Shown here: piece after piece, positions 25,439-33,662 of the stretch
Numbering within the stretch: position 1 is the stretch's first letter
Layout: each line of letters starts with the position of its first letter
From: CAWDLX01 sp963753485
GTDB lineage: Bacteria; Actinomycetota; Actinomycetes; Mycobacteriales; Micromonosporaceae
Direction: 5' to 3'
Assembly (NCBI GenBank): GCA_963753485.1
Contig: CAVWCL010000009.1
Location: 62,001 to 126,000, forward strand
Length of the DNA stretch: 64,000 bases
Position numbers and translations under genes: made by a program
Notes under the pieces: model-generated
What the model was told of the DNA's origin: nothing
The model's database searches: none
What the model saw: only the letters and a program-made list of their open reading frames with translations

Positions 25439-26158
25439 TCACGTCTCCGATCCGGGGCGGCGGGCCGGCTGCGCCCAGAGCGCGGGCGGGGTCTCACCGC
25501 GGACGTCGGCCACCAGATCCCGCAGGGCGAGCATGATGTGTTCAGTGATCTCCTGCAGCACCCCGGCGTTCGCCGTCGCGCCCGACCATGCCGACAGGTC
25601 CAACGCCGGTGCGGCCACCACCGTGACCGGCGCGTTGGGCCACAGGCGCAGCCGCTTGGTCCGCGGGTCGAAGATGCGCTGCGGGCCCCACATCACCACG
25701 GGCACCACCGGAGCGCCGGTGAGCAGCCAGAGCCGGGCCGCGCCGGTCTTGCCGCGCATCGGCCACAGGTCCGGTTCCTTGCTGGTGGTTCCCTCCGGGT
25801 AGACCACCACGGCGCCGCCGGAACGGACCGCGGCGACGGCATCCTCGAGGGCCCGGGCCGCGTCGACCGTCCCCCGCTGTACCGGGATCTGCTCCGCCGC
25901 GCGCAGGATCGGGCCGATCACCGGTACGTCGAAGATGCTCGCCTTGGCCAGATACCGGGGCCAGCGACCCGCGTCGTAGACGAAGTGCGCCAGCACGAGT
26001 GGGTCGGCATGGCTGATGTGATTGGCCACGATGATCACGGGTCCCGAGACCGGTATGTGCTCGGCGCCGCGCCACCTGCGCCGGGTGAGCAGGATCATGA
26101 CCGGCTTCACCACCACCACGGCGAACCGTTCCCAGAACCTCAGCCTGCGCCGCGCCAC
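25439..26158 (-). CDS. PlsC-like 1-acylglycerol-3-phosphate acyltransferase
   Basis: The 239-residue membrane-associated acyltransferase has the HX4D motif NHISHADPLV (about residue 46), the glycerol-phosphate binding block VVVYPEGTTSK, and PVVPVVMWGPQRIF. It would add the second acyl chain to lysophosphatidate. The next gene is gpsA, which makes the backbone, supporting a phospholipid role. The C-terminal tail (PPALWAQPARRPGSET) is unstructured. It is divergent from cofC by 133 bases. Confidence 0.88.
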   Translation of the reverse strand: MARRRLRFWERFAVVVVKPVMILLTRRRWRGAEHIPVSGPVIIVANHISHADPLVLAHFVYDAGRWPRYLAKASIFDVPVIGPILRAAEQIPVQRGTVDAARALEDAVAAVRSGGAVVVYPEGTTSKEPDLWPMRGKTGAARLWLLTGAPVVPVVMWGPQRIFDPRTKRLRLWPNAPVTVVAAPALDLSAWSGATANAGVLQEITEHIMLALRDLVADVRGETPPALWAQPARRPGSET

Positions 26159-26291
26159 CGAGCCTCCCGCGGTTACCGTGCATCCCGTCTGCGGCCATCA
26201 TGCCCGCCCGGGGGCGCCGGGCACAGGTGCGCTCGCCGCGGGTTGGGGGGTTCCGGGCGACAGCGCCCGGTCGGAGGGCAAAGATGACACG

Positions 26292-27149
26292 GTGAGCTGG
26301 ACACTCATCGTGCCGATCAAACACCTCGAGGTGGCCAAGTCCCGGCTGCGCGGTGCTCTGCCCGGGGTGCCGCACGAGGCCCTCGTCCTGGCGATGGCGC
26401 TGGACACGCTCGCGGCGGCGCTCGCGAGCACCGTGGTCGGGCGGGTCGTCGTGGTCACCAACGACGCCGCGGCCCGGGCAGCCGCCGCGGACCTCGGCGC
26501 CGAGGTGATCGGGGACGTGCCGGACGCGGGACTCAACCCGGCGCTGGCCTACGCCGCCACGCTGGTCCGGCCCAAAGGCGCCACGGCAACCCTGCCGGGG
26601 GTGGCCGCGCTCGCGGCCGACCTGCCGGCGTTGCGCCCGGCCGAGCTCACCGATGCCCTCCGCGCAGCCTCCAGCCCGACCACCGATCCAGCACCGAGCA
26701 ACTCCGCGGTGCCCATGGACACCGCGCCGCGGTCGGCCGCGGTGCCAGTTGACGCCGCACCGCGGTCGGCCGCGGTGCCAGTTGACGCCGCACCGCGCTC
26801 GGGCTCCGGGCCGTCGGTTACCGCGCGGCGTTACTTCGTCACCGACGTGACCGGCACCGGCAGCGTACTGCTCGCCGCCGCGCCGGGAGCCGGCCTGGAG
26901 CCCTGCTTCGGCGCCGGCTCGGCATCGGCCCACGCGGCCAGCGGGGCGGTCGAGCTGGCCGGCGCCTGGCCGAGCCTGCGCCGCGACGTGGATACCGCGG
27001 ACGACCTCGCGGAGGCGACCCGGATGGGTCTTGGCGCGCGAACGGCGGCGGTCATCGGTGCCGCCCTGGTGGTACCCCGGGCCGAGCCGACGGTCGACGC
27101 GGCACTGGCGCAACCGCAGGGTGTGCCGGGCGCCGTTGGCGGCGGCTGA
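26292..27149 (+). CDS. cofC: 2-phospho-L-lactate / phosphoenolpyruvate guanylyltransferase (CofC/FbiD)
   Basis: CofC/FbiD activates phosphoenolpyruvate or phospholactate with GTP for coenzyme F420 synthesis. The protein (285 residues from GTG 26292) has SWTLIVPIKHLEVAKSRL, VVVVTNDAAARA, LNPALAYAA, and ALAADLPALRPAEL. Residues 138-170 are three in-frame 11-residue repeats (AAVPVDAAPRS), encoded by 33-bp units at 26703-26801. They lie as an insertion before RRYFVTDVTGTGSVLLAA. This lengthens the protein past the usual 210-220 residues. The gene sits between gpsA and ppk as in Mycobacterium (fbiD, Rv2983). Confidence 0.9.
   Translation: MSWTLIVPIKHLEVAKSRLRGALPGVPHEALVLAMALDTLAAALASTVVGRVVVVTNDAAARAAAADLGAEVIGDVPDAGLNPALAYAATLVRPKGATATLPGVAALAADLPALRPAELTDALRAASSPTTDPAPSNSAVPMDTAPRSAAVPVDAAPRSAAVPVDAAPRSGSGPSVTARRYFVTDVTGTGSVLLAAAPGAGLEPCFGAGSASAHAASGAVELAGAWPSLRRDVDTADDLAEATRMGLGARTAAVIGAALVVPRAEPTVDAALAQPQGVPGAVGGG
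26703..26801 (+). repeat. Three 33-bp in-frame tandem repeats inside cofC
   Basis: Units begin at 26703, 26736 and 26769. The second and third differ by one base; the first is more diverged. They encode SAVPMDTAPRS, AAVPVDAAPRS and AAVPVDAAPRS, a Pro/Ala linker in the nucleotidyltransferase. Confidence 0.95.
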
Positions 27150-27155
27150 GCGCGC

Positions 27156-27353
27156 GTGCAGGCAACGGTCGCCTCCTTCGACGATGAGAGCCATCGCGGC
27201 CGGGCGCTGCTCGACGACGGCACTCCGGTCGAACTGCCGGCGGCCGCGTTCGAAGCATCCGGTCTGCGCCTGCTCCGGGTGGGCCAGCGGCTACGCCTCG
27301 AACAGGACAGCGCCGGCGCGGTGATCCGGGTCACCCTGGTGACCATGCCCTGA
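27156..27353 (+). CDS. Small cold-shock-domain-like (OB-fold) protein
   Basis: The 65-residue protein (GTG start, 6 bases after the cofC stop) reads as a compact beta-barrel: QATVASFDDESHRGRALLDD, VELPAAAFEASGLRLLRVGQ, then a hydrophobic last strand. The order of the GxxLLDDG, AAF and LRxGQ elements resembles divergent cold-shock domains annotated beside cofC in other actinobacteria. The aromatic RNP1/RNP2 RNA-binding residues of true CspA are mostly missing, so nucleic acid binding is doubtful. Confidence 0.65.
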   Translation: MQATVASFDDESHRGRALLDDGTPVELPAAAFEASGLRLLRVGQRLRLEQDSAGAVIRVTLVTMP

Positions 27354-27366
27354 GCCGGCCCGGGTC

Positions 27367-27502
27367 GCATCGGGCCCAACGAGTCCAGCCCGAGCGCATC
27401 GGGCCCAACGAGTCCAGCCCGAGCGCATCGGGCCCAACGAGTCCAGCCCGAGCGCATCGGGCCCAACGAGTCCAGCCCGAGCGCATCGGGCCCAACGAGT
27501 AA
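27367..27502. repeat. 29-bp tandem repeat, 4.7 units, before ppk
   Basis: The unit GCATCGGGCCCAACGAGTCC plus AGCCCGAGC starts at 27367, 27396, 27425, 27454 and 27483, and the copies are identical. The last is cut off after CAACGAGT. It lies between the cold-shock-like gene and ppk and would be in the ppk promoter or leader. Confidence 0.95.
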
Positions 27503-27548
27503 TGCCGAGTTCATGTCGGGTTCATCGGGCGCGCGGGATGATTGCTGG

Positions 27549-29843
27549 GTGAGCGAGAGGCCACCCCGTCCCACGCCCCAGCAACGCCCGCGCCAACTAC
27601 CGGCGAGCACCGCCCGGATCAGCCGTTCCCCCCGCACCGAGGTGAGGTCGGAGGTCGGGGTGGAGCCGGTCCCGACCGAGCCCGCGGGAGGCGTCGGCGT
27701 CGCGTTCGATCCGGATGCGAGCCCACCGCTGCTCGCCGATCCGCTGCCGCCCGGGCGCTACCTCAACCGGGAGCTGTCCTGGCTCGACTTCAACGCGCGG
27801 GTGCTCAACCTGGCCGAGGACACCGGGACACCGCTGCTGGAACGGGCGAAGTTCCTCGCCATCTTCGCCAGCAACCTGGACGAGTTCTACATGGTGCGGG
27901 TCGCCGGGCTGATGCGACGGATGCAGACCGGGCTGCCGGTCGAGGGCTCCGACGGCCTTACGCCGCGCGAGCGGCTTGGTCTGATCGCCGACCGGACCAC
28001 GGAGCTGGTGGCCCGGCACAGCGCGTGCTTTGCCGCGGTGGAGCCGCTCCTCGCGAAGGAGAACGTCCGCATCGTGCGCTGGGCGGACCTGGATGCCCCG
28101 GAGCGGGACCGGCTGCGCACCTACTTCCGGGACCAGATCTTCCCGGTGCTCACACCGCTCGCGGTGGACCCCGCCCACCCCTTCCCTTACATCTCCGGCC
28201 TCTCCCTCAACCTCGCCGTGGTGGTTCGCGACCCGGACAGCGGGCCGGAGCTCTTCGCCCGTATCAAGGTGCCGAACAACGTGTCCCGGTTCGTGTCGGT
28301 GAACGCGCCCGGCCGGCCGGGCGCGAAGGCGCCGGTCGGCGACGGCGGTCAGCGCCAGGTCGCCTTCCTGCCACTGGAGGAGCTCATCGCGGCCCATCTG
28401 GGCCAGCTCTTCTCGGGTATGCAGATCATCGAACACCACCTGTTCCGGGTGACCCGCAACGCCGAGCTCGAGGTGGACGACGACCGCGACGAGGACCTGC
28501 TGCAGGCGCTCGAGCGGGAACTGGCCCGGCGTCGCTTCGGCCCTCCGGTTCGCCTGGAGGTGGCCTCGACCATCTCCGACAATGTCCTGGACCTGTTGGT
28601 CCGCGAACTCGACATGGACATCGAGCACGTGGTCCGGGTGCCCGGGCTGCTCGACCTGGCGCGGCTCTGGCAGCTCTACAACGAGGTGGACCGGCCCGAC
28701 CTGAAGGACCGCCCGTTCGTGCCCGCGACCCATCCGCTCTTCGCCGAGGGCGAGACCCCGCGCAGCGTGTTCGCCCGGCTACGCGACGCGGACATTCTCG
28801 TACACCACCCGTACCACTCGTTCTCGACCAGCGTGCAGCGCTTCATCGAACAGGCGGCGGCCGACCCCGACGTGCTGGCGATCAAGCAGACCCTTTACCG
28901 CACCAGCGGCGACTCCCCGGTGGTGGACGCGCTGGTCGCGGCGGCCCGGGCCGGCAAGCAGGTGGTGGTTCTGGTCGAGGTGAAGGCCAGATTCGACGAG
29001 CAGGCCAACATCGGCTGGGCCCGGATGCTGGAGCGCGCCGGCTGCCATGTCGTCTACGGTCTCGTCGGCCTCAAGACGCACTGCAAGACCCTGATGGTGA
29101 TCCGGCAGGAGAGCGGGCAGCTGCGCCGCTACTGCCACATCGGCACCGGGAATTACCACCCGAAGACGGCCCGCATCTATGAGGACTTCGGCCTGCTCAC
29201 CGCCGACCCCGACGTGGGGGTCGACCTGACCGACCTGTTCAACGTGCTCACCGGGTACTCGCGCCAGACCGGCTACCGCCGGCTGCTGGTGGCGCCGCAC
29301 GGCGTGCGCTCCGGCATCGTCGACCGGGTGGAGCGTGAGATCGCCCACGTGCGGGCCGGTTCCCCCGGGGTCATCCAAATCAAGGTCAACTCTATTGTGG
29401 ATGAGGAGACGATCGACGCGCTCTACCGGGCGAGCCAGGCCGGCGTCGAGGTCGACCTGGTGGTTCGCGGCATCTGCTCGCTACGTCCAGGCGTACCCGG
29501 TCTCTCCGACCGGATCCGCGTCCGCTCGATCGTGGGGCGGTTCCTGGAGCACTCCCGGGTGCTGCGTTTCGGCAACGGTGGCGCCGATGAGTACTGGATC
29601 GGCTCGGCCGATCTCATGCACCGCAACCTCGACCGGCGGGTGGAGGCGCTGGTGATGGTGAGTGACCCGACCGCTCAGGCCGAGCTGCGTCGGGTGCTGG
29701 ACACCTCGCTCAGCGACCAGGTGAGCGGCTTCGACCTCGGCCCGGACGGTTCCTGGTGCCGACGGGTCACCGACGACGCCGGGAACCCACTGGAGGATCT
29801 CCAGGAGGTGTTGCTACGCCGTGCCCTTGGCCGTCCGGAGTAG
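27549..29843 (+). CDS. ppk: Polyphosphate kinase 1
   Basis: PPK1 polymerises the gamma-phosphate of ATP into polyphosphate. The 764-residue protein has the four-domain layout: an N-terminal domain starting YLNRELSWLDFNARVLNLA, a head domain, and two phospholipase D-like catalytic domains with FIEQAAADPDVLAIKQTLYR, VVVLVEVKARFDEQANI, the histidine block YCHIGTGNYHPKTARIYED (expected phospho-histidine) and FGNGGADEYWIGSADLMHRN. GTG 27549 was preferred over ATG 27513 because the family usually begins with a short disordered Pro/Arg region, but neither has a strong site. The downstream CYTH-CHAD and MutT1-type genes extend the polyphosphate theme. Confidence 0.95.
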   Translation: MSERPPRPTPQQRPRQLPASTARISRSPRTEVRSEVGVEPVPTEPAGGVGVAFDPDASPPLLADPLPPGRYLNRELSWLDFNARVLNLAEDTGTPLLERAKFLAIFASNLDEFYMVRVAGLMRRMQTGLPVEGSDGLTPRERLGLIADRTTELVARHSACFAAVEPLLAKENVRIVRWADLDAPERDRLRTYFRDQIFPVLTPLAVDPAHPFPYISGLSLNLAVVVRDPDSGPELFARIKVPNNVSRFVSVNAPGRPGAKAPVGDGGQRQVAFLPLEELIAAHLGQLFSGMQIIEHHLFRVTRNAELEVDDDRDEDLLQALERELARRRFGPPVRLEVASTISDNVLDLLVRELDMDIEHVVRVPGLLDLARLWQLYNEVDRPDLKDRPFVPATHPLFAEGETPRSVFARLRDADILVHHPYHSFSTSVQRFIEQAAADPDVLAIKQTLYRTSGDSPVVDALVAAARAGKQVVVLVEVKARFDEQANIGWARMLERAGCHVVYGLVGLKTHCKTLMVIRQESGQLRRYCHIGTGNYHPKTARIYEDFGLLTADPDVGVDLTDLFNVLTGYSRQTGYRRLLVAPHGVRSGIVDRVEREIAHVRAGSPGVIQIKVNSIVDEETIDALYRASQAGVEVDLVVRGICSLRPGVPGLSDRIRVRSIVGRFLEHSRVLRFGNGGADEYWIGSADLMHRNLDRRVEALVMVSDPTAQAELRRVLDTSLSDQVSGFDLGPDGSWCRRVTDDAGNPLEDLQEVLLRRALGRPE

Positions 29844-29887
29844 ACAGTCAGCCGGTCGTACCCCTGTCCTGCTTGACGTTTCGGCGC

Positions 29888-29893
29888 TAAGCT
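29888..29893 (+). promoter_or_regulatory. Candidate -10 box of a leaderless promoter for the CYTH-CHAD gene
   Basis: TAAGCT lies six bases before the ATG at 29900. TTGACG occurs upstream at 29873-29878 but at only 9 bases spacing, so it is not a normal -35 partner. Confidence 0.45.
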
Positions 29894-29899
29894 GGCCCG

Positions 29900-31432
29900 A
29901 TGCTGGAGGAGGAGCGCAAGTTCGAGGTGACGGGCACATTCGTGCTGCCCGATCTCTCGGAATGCGTTCCGGAGGGCGGCCGGCTCATCGTGCGCCCACC
30001 GCAACGGTTGCGGGCGACCTACTTCGACACGGTCGACCTGCGCCTCGCCCGCGCCGGCGCGTCGTTGCGGCATCGCCGCGGCGACGACGAACCATGGACG
30101 GTCAAGCTGCCCACGAACGCGCCCGGGGTGCGTGACGAGATTTCCGCCGCCGGCTCCCCGGCGGCGGCGCCGGAGCGCCTGCTCGACCTGGTCACGGTGT
30201 ACACGCGGGGCGCACCGGTCGCCCCGGTCACGGTGCTGAGCACCCTGCGCCAGGCGTACCAGCTGTGTGACCACGACGACCGGGTGGCGGTGGAGGTGGT
30301 CGACGATGCGGTCACCGTGACCGAAGGCCGGCGGGTGTTGCTGAAGTTCCGCGAGGTGGAGGCGGAACGTAAGGCGGGCAAGGTGAAACTGCTCGACCGG
30401 GTCGAGGTCGCCCTGCGGGACGCGGGCGCCACCGTCGGTGAGTTCACCCCGAAACAGGTACGGGCGCTCGGCGCCGCGGCTCAGGGCGGGCCGGACTGGC
30501 CGGTGCCGACCGGGCGGCTGCCCCGGCGGCCCACCGCCGCCGACGTCGTGATAGCCGCCATCGAACGGGATGTGACCCGCATCGCCACCCACGACCCGCT
30601 GGTGCGCCTGCGGGCCACCGTGGGCCGGGACGACACCGCCGTGCACCAGATGCGCGTCGGCTGCCGGCGGCTGCGAAGCGACCTGCGCACCTTTGCTCCG
30701 CTGCTGGACCGAGCCTGGGCCAGCCGGCTGCGCAGCGAGGTGGGGTGGTTGGCCGACGCGCTGGGCGCCGCCCGCGACGCCGAGGTGCTGCGGGCCCGGC
30801 TGCGCCAAACCGCGGCCACCGAGGTCCTGGTGCCGCTCGACGCCGCCAGCGTGGCCCGCCTCGACGCCGACCTCGCCGCGCGCCACGAGGACGCGTTGCA
30901 GGCGCTGGACAAGGTGATGACCTCCGAGCGCTACCACCGGCTGCTGGAGCTGCTGCTCGACGCCGTGCGCACGCCGCGGCTGGCCAACCAGGCGCTCGCG
31001 CCGGCGGCGGACATCCTGCCGAGCCTGGTCGGCCGCCCCTGGCGGCGATTCGCTTTCGGCGGCAACGGATCTGAGGGTGCGGGGCAGCTCCAACCGGACA
31101 GCTCCGACGGTGCCTGGCACTCGGTGCGCATCCACGGTAAGCGGGCCCGGTACGCGGTCGAGGCGGTGGCCACCGTGCTCGGCGGCGAAGCCAGCGCGCT
31201 GGCCAGCGCGCTGGGCTCGGTACAGAGTCTGCTCGGCGAGCACCAGGACGCCGCGGTCGCGGCCGAGACCTGGCTCGCGATCGCCAACGCCGATCCGGAC
31301 GACCATGCGCTCGCGGTCACCGCCGGTCGTCTCTTCGAACGGGAGCGGGCCGCGGTCCGGGCGGCCCGGCTTGCGTTTCCCCGGGCGTGGCGGGCGGCAT
31401 CCAAGCGCAGACTGACTGAGTGGATGCGCTGA
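29900..31432 (+). CDS. CYTH and CHAD domain-containing protein
   Basis: The 510-residue protein has an N-terminal CYTH domain with the ExExK motif (LEEERKFEV, residues 3-7), RATYFDTVDLRLARAGASLR and VKLPT, typical of triphosphate tunnel enzymes. The C-terminal CHAD domain (from about residue 215) is a histidine-rich helical bundle with VHQMRVGCRRLRSDLRTF, LADALGAARDAEVL and WHSVRIHGKRARYAVEAV. CYTH domains hydrolyse or bind triphosphate compounds, and CHAD domains bind polyphosphate granules. Its place 56 bases after ppk fits a polyphosphate role. The start overlaps a possible leaderless promoter. The stop overlaps the next gene by 13 bases. Confidence 0.92.
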   Translation: MLEEERKFEVTGTFVLPDLSECVPEGGRLIVRPPQRLRATYFDTVDLRLARAGASLRHRRGDDEPWTVKLPTNAPGVRDEISAAGSPAAAPERLLDLVTVYTRGAPVAPVTVLSTLRQAYQLCDHDDRVAVEVVDDAVTVTEGRRVLLKFREVEAERKAGKVKLLDRVEVALRDAGATVGEFTPKQVRALGAAAQGGPDWPVPTGRLPRRPTAADVVIAAIERDVTRIATHDPLVRLRATVGRDDTAVHQMRVGCRRLRSDLRTFAPLLDRAWASRLRSEVGWLADALGAARDAEVLRARLRQTAATEVLVPLDAASVARLDADLAARHEDALQALDKVMTSERYHRLLELLLDAVRTPRLANQALAPAADILPSLVGRPWRRFAFGGNGSEGAGQLQPDSSDGAWHSVRIHGKRARYAVEAVATVLGGEASALASALGSVQSLLGEHQDAAVAAETWLAIANADPDDHALAVTAGRLFERERAAVRAARLAFPRAWRAASKRRLTEWMR

Positions 31433-32295
31433 TCTACGCGGCCGGCGGGGTGGTGCGGCGCGAGGCCGCGGACGGGCTGGAGGTCGCCCTCGTGCACCGG
31501 CCGCGGCTGGGTGACTGGTCACTGCCGAAGGGGAAGCTGCGCAACGGCGAGCACCCGATGGTGGCAGCCTGCCGCGAGGTGTGGGAGGAGACCGGCGTCC
31601 GACCGAGTGTCGGCCCGCGCCTGCCCACGGTCACCTATCGGGTGGCCAACGGCGATGGCGAAGCCGAGAAGACGGTCGACTACTGGGCGATGGCGGTTGC
31701 CGGCGACGACGGCTTCGTGGCCGGGCCGGAGACGGACGCGCTGGCGTGGCTGCCGGTGCCGCAGGCCCTGATCCGTCTTACCTACGAACGGGACATCATC
31801 GTGCTGGACGCCTTCGCCGCCCTGCCGCCGTTGCGCACCCCGGTGGTGCTGCTGCGCCATGCGACCGCCGGCAGTAGCGACCGGTGGTCGCGACCGGATG
31901 CCGAGCGTCCCCTGGACCGGGCGGGCCTGGCCCGGGCGCTGGCGCTCGCGGAAACCTTGCGCTGCTTCGCGCCGATCCGGCTGGTGAGCGCGACGCCGCG
32001 CCGCTGTGTGGACACGTTGGCCCCGCTGGCCGCCGCGACCGGACTGGCGATCGAGGTCGAGCCGGCCTTCGACGAGACCGCGGATCCGCACGCCGCGGCC
32101 GTTGCGGTACACGGATACCCGGACGCCGGCGTTGCCGGGGCGACGATCGTGTGCAGCCAGGGCAAGCTGATGCCGGGCCTGCTGGCCGCGTTGGCCGGCG
32201 GCGCGGCGACCCACTACACCACGGCCAAGGGCGAGGGCTGGGTACTCTCGCTCGACGACGGTGGCGAGCTGGCCGCGCTGGATCCGTTGGTCTGA
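31420..32295 (+). CDS. mutT1: MutT1-type NUDIX hydrolase with C-terminal histidine phosphatase domain
   Basis: The 291-residue fusion has a Nudix domain with the box GKLRNGEHPMVAACREVWEE continuing TG, then a histidine phosphatase domain opening with VVLLRHATAG (RHG-like) near residue 145 and closing with GATIVCSQGKLMP. Mycobacterial MutT1 (Rv2985) has the same two-domain structure and removes oxidised nucleotides and diadenosine polyphosphates. The GTG start overlaps the CYTH-CHAD gene by 13 bases, so they are coupled. Confidence 0.9.
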   Translation: MDALIYAAGGVVRREAADGLEVALVHRPRLGDWSLPKGKLRNGEHPMVAACREVWEETGVRPSVGPRLPTVTYRVANGDGEAEKTVDYWAMAVAGDDGFVAGPETDALAWLPVPQALIRLTYERDIIVLDAFAALPPLRTPVVLLRHATAGSSDRWSRPDAERPLDRAGLARALALAETLRCFAPIRLVSATPRRCVDTLAPLAAATGLAIEVEPAFDETADPHAAAVAVHGYPDAGVAGATIVCSQGKLMPGLLAALAGGAATHYTTAKGEGWVLSLDDGGELAALDPLV

Positions 32296-32302
32296 CACGC
32301 AT

Positions 32303-32335
32303 CGGGGCGCCCGCCGATATCCGGCGAGCGCCCCG
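32303..32335. terminator. Bidirectional hairpin between mutT1-type and HU genes
   Basis: The arms CGGGGCGCCCGCCG and CGGCGAGCGCCCCG pair with one mismatch around a five-base loop (ATATC). It lies between two convergent genes and could serve both strands, but no T-run follows. Confidence 0.6.
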
Positions 32336-32392
32336 GTGCCTGACCGGCTTCTGGTCGGTCGTGCGGGCCGGCCGGCCCGGCACGAGGTGCGG

Positions 32393-32893
32393 CTAGCGGC
32401 CGCGCGTGGTGCGAGCCGGCGCCTTGGCCGCGACCGAGCGCGCGGCCACTGAGCGGGCGGCGGTGCGAGCGGTGGCGGTGCTGCGCGGCGCGGTGGCGGC
32501 CCGAGTGGCCTTCTTCGCCGGCGCGGCTTTGCGCACGGTGGTCGCCTTGACGGCCTTCACCGCCTTGGCCGGCGCCTTCCGCGCCGTGGTCGCGGCCGCC
32601 TTGGTGGCCCTCGGCACCCGGCCCGCGGCCACCAGTTCCTTGAAACTCGCGCCGGGGCGGAATGCCGGCACCGAGGTCTTCTTGACCTTCACCGACTCGC
32701 CGGTGCGCGGATTGCGGGCCGTACGGGCAGCCCGTACGCGCTTCTCGAAGACGCCGAACCCGGTGATCGACACCTTGTCGCCCTTGGTGACCGCGTTCTG
32801 GATCTCAGCGAGAACCGCGTCGAGCGCAGCGGTCGCGGACTTCCGGTCGCCCAGACGTCCCGACAGCGCTTCGATGAGCTCGGCCTTGTTCAC
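32393..32893 (-). CDS. hupB: HU-family nucleoid protein with long basic tail
   Basis: The 166-residue protein has an N-terminal HU domain (residues 1-90: NKAELIEALSGRLGDRKSAT, GDKVSITGFGVFEKRVRAAR, TARNPRTGESVKVKKTSVPA, FRPGASFKELV). A tail of about 70 residues rich in Lys/Arg/Ala (KAPAKAVKAVKA, KKATRAATAPRS) resembles eukaryotic H1. This form is typical of actinobacterial HupB/HupS and compacts DNA. The GTG start follows GGGAGGAAG. It lies upstream of leuD in the minus-strand direction and faces mutT1. Confidence 0.95.
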   Translation of the reverse strand: MNKAELIEALSGRLGDRKSATAALDAVLAEIQNAVTKGDKVSITGFGVFEKRVRAARTARNPRTGESVKVKKTSVPAFRPGASFKELVAAGRVPRATKAAATTARKAPAKAVKAVKATTVRKAAPAKKATRAATAPRSTATARTAARSVAARSVAAKAPARTTRGR

Positions 32894-33060
32894 GACTTGC
32901 TTCCTCCCTTAACCCATTGCTGTCCTTCAAAACAGCGGTTCTGCGGGCACAGTAGTCCAACCGCAGCCAGGACACAAATACCTCCGCGGTAAAAAACGTT
33001 GGGTCGCAAGGGATCCAACCGGTCGGGTGACCTCCGGTAGCCCGAAGTGGACACTCGTCG

Positions 33061-33648
33061 CTAGGTGACCACCGGCTGCCAGCGGGGGCGGGTCGCCTCG
33101 AACGCGGTGATGTCGGCCTCGTGGCGAAGGGTCAGCGCGATGTCGTCCAGTCCTTCTAGCAAGCGCCATCGGCTGTGGTCGTCGAGGGCAAAAGCCCAGT
33201 TCACCTCCGGTCCGCGGAGCTCGCGCTCGATCAGGTCCACGGTCAGCTGGATGCCCGGGCGACGAGCCAGGAGGTCCAACAGTTCCTCGACCGCCACCTC
33301 GCTCAGCGCCACCGGAAGCAGGCCGCCCTTGAGCGCGTTCGTGCGGAAGATGTCGCCGAACGACGGTGCGACCAGGGCCCGGAACCCGTGATCCTGCAAT
33401 GCCCATACGGCGTGTTCTCGCGAGGAACCCACGCCGAAGCGGGCGCCCGCGACCAGGATGCTGGCGCCGGCGTACCGGGTGTCGTTGAGAACAAAGGCCG
33501 GGTCGGCCCGCCACGCGTTGAACAGGCCATCGGCGAATCCGGTACGGGTGACCCGCTTCAGGTACTCGGCCGGGATGATCTGGTCGGTGTCCACGTCGGA
33601 GCGACGCAGCGGCATCGCGATCCCGGTGTGGATCGTGAACTCTTCCAT
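33061..33648 (-). CDS. leuD: 3-isopropylmalate dehydratase, small subunit
   Basis: LeuD supplies the swivel domain of isopropylmalate isomerase (2- to 3-isopropylmalate), and the same enzyme isomerises citramalate for the CimA isoleucine route. The 195-residue protein has RRSDVDTDQIIPAEYLKRV, GARFGVGSSREHAVWAL and FRTNALKGGLLPV. ATG 33648 follows AAGGCGG. leuC ends 14 bases upstream, so they are co-transcribed. Confidence 0.95.
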   Translation of the reverse strand: MEEFTIHTGIAMPLRRSDVDTDQIIPAEYLKRVTRTGFADGLFNAWRADPAFVLNDTRYAGASILVAGARFGVGSSREHAVWALQDHGFRALVAPSFGDIFRTNALKGGLLPVALSEVAVEELLDLLARRPGIQLTVDLIERELRGPEVNWAFALDDHSRWRLLEGLDDIALTLRHEADITAFEATRPRWQPVVT

Positions 33649-33662
33649 GGCAGTCCGCCTTC

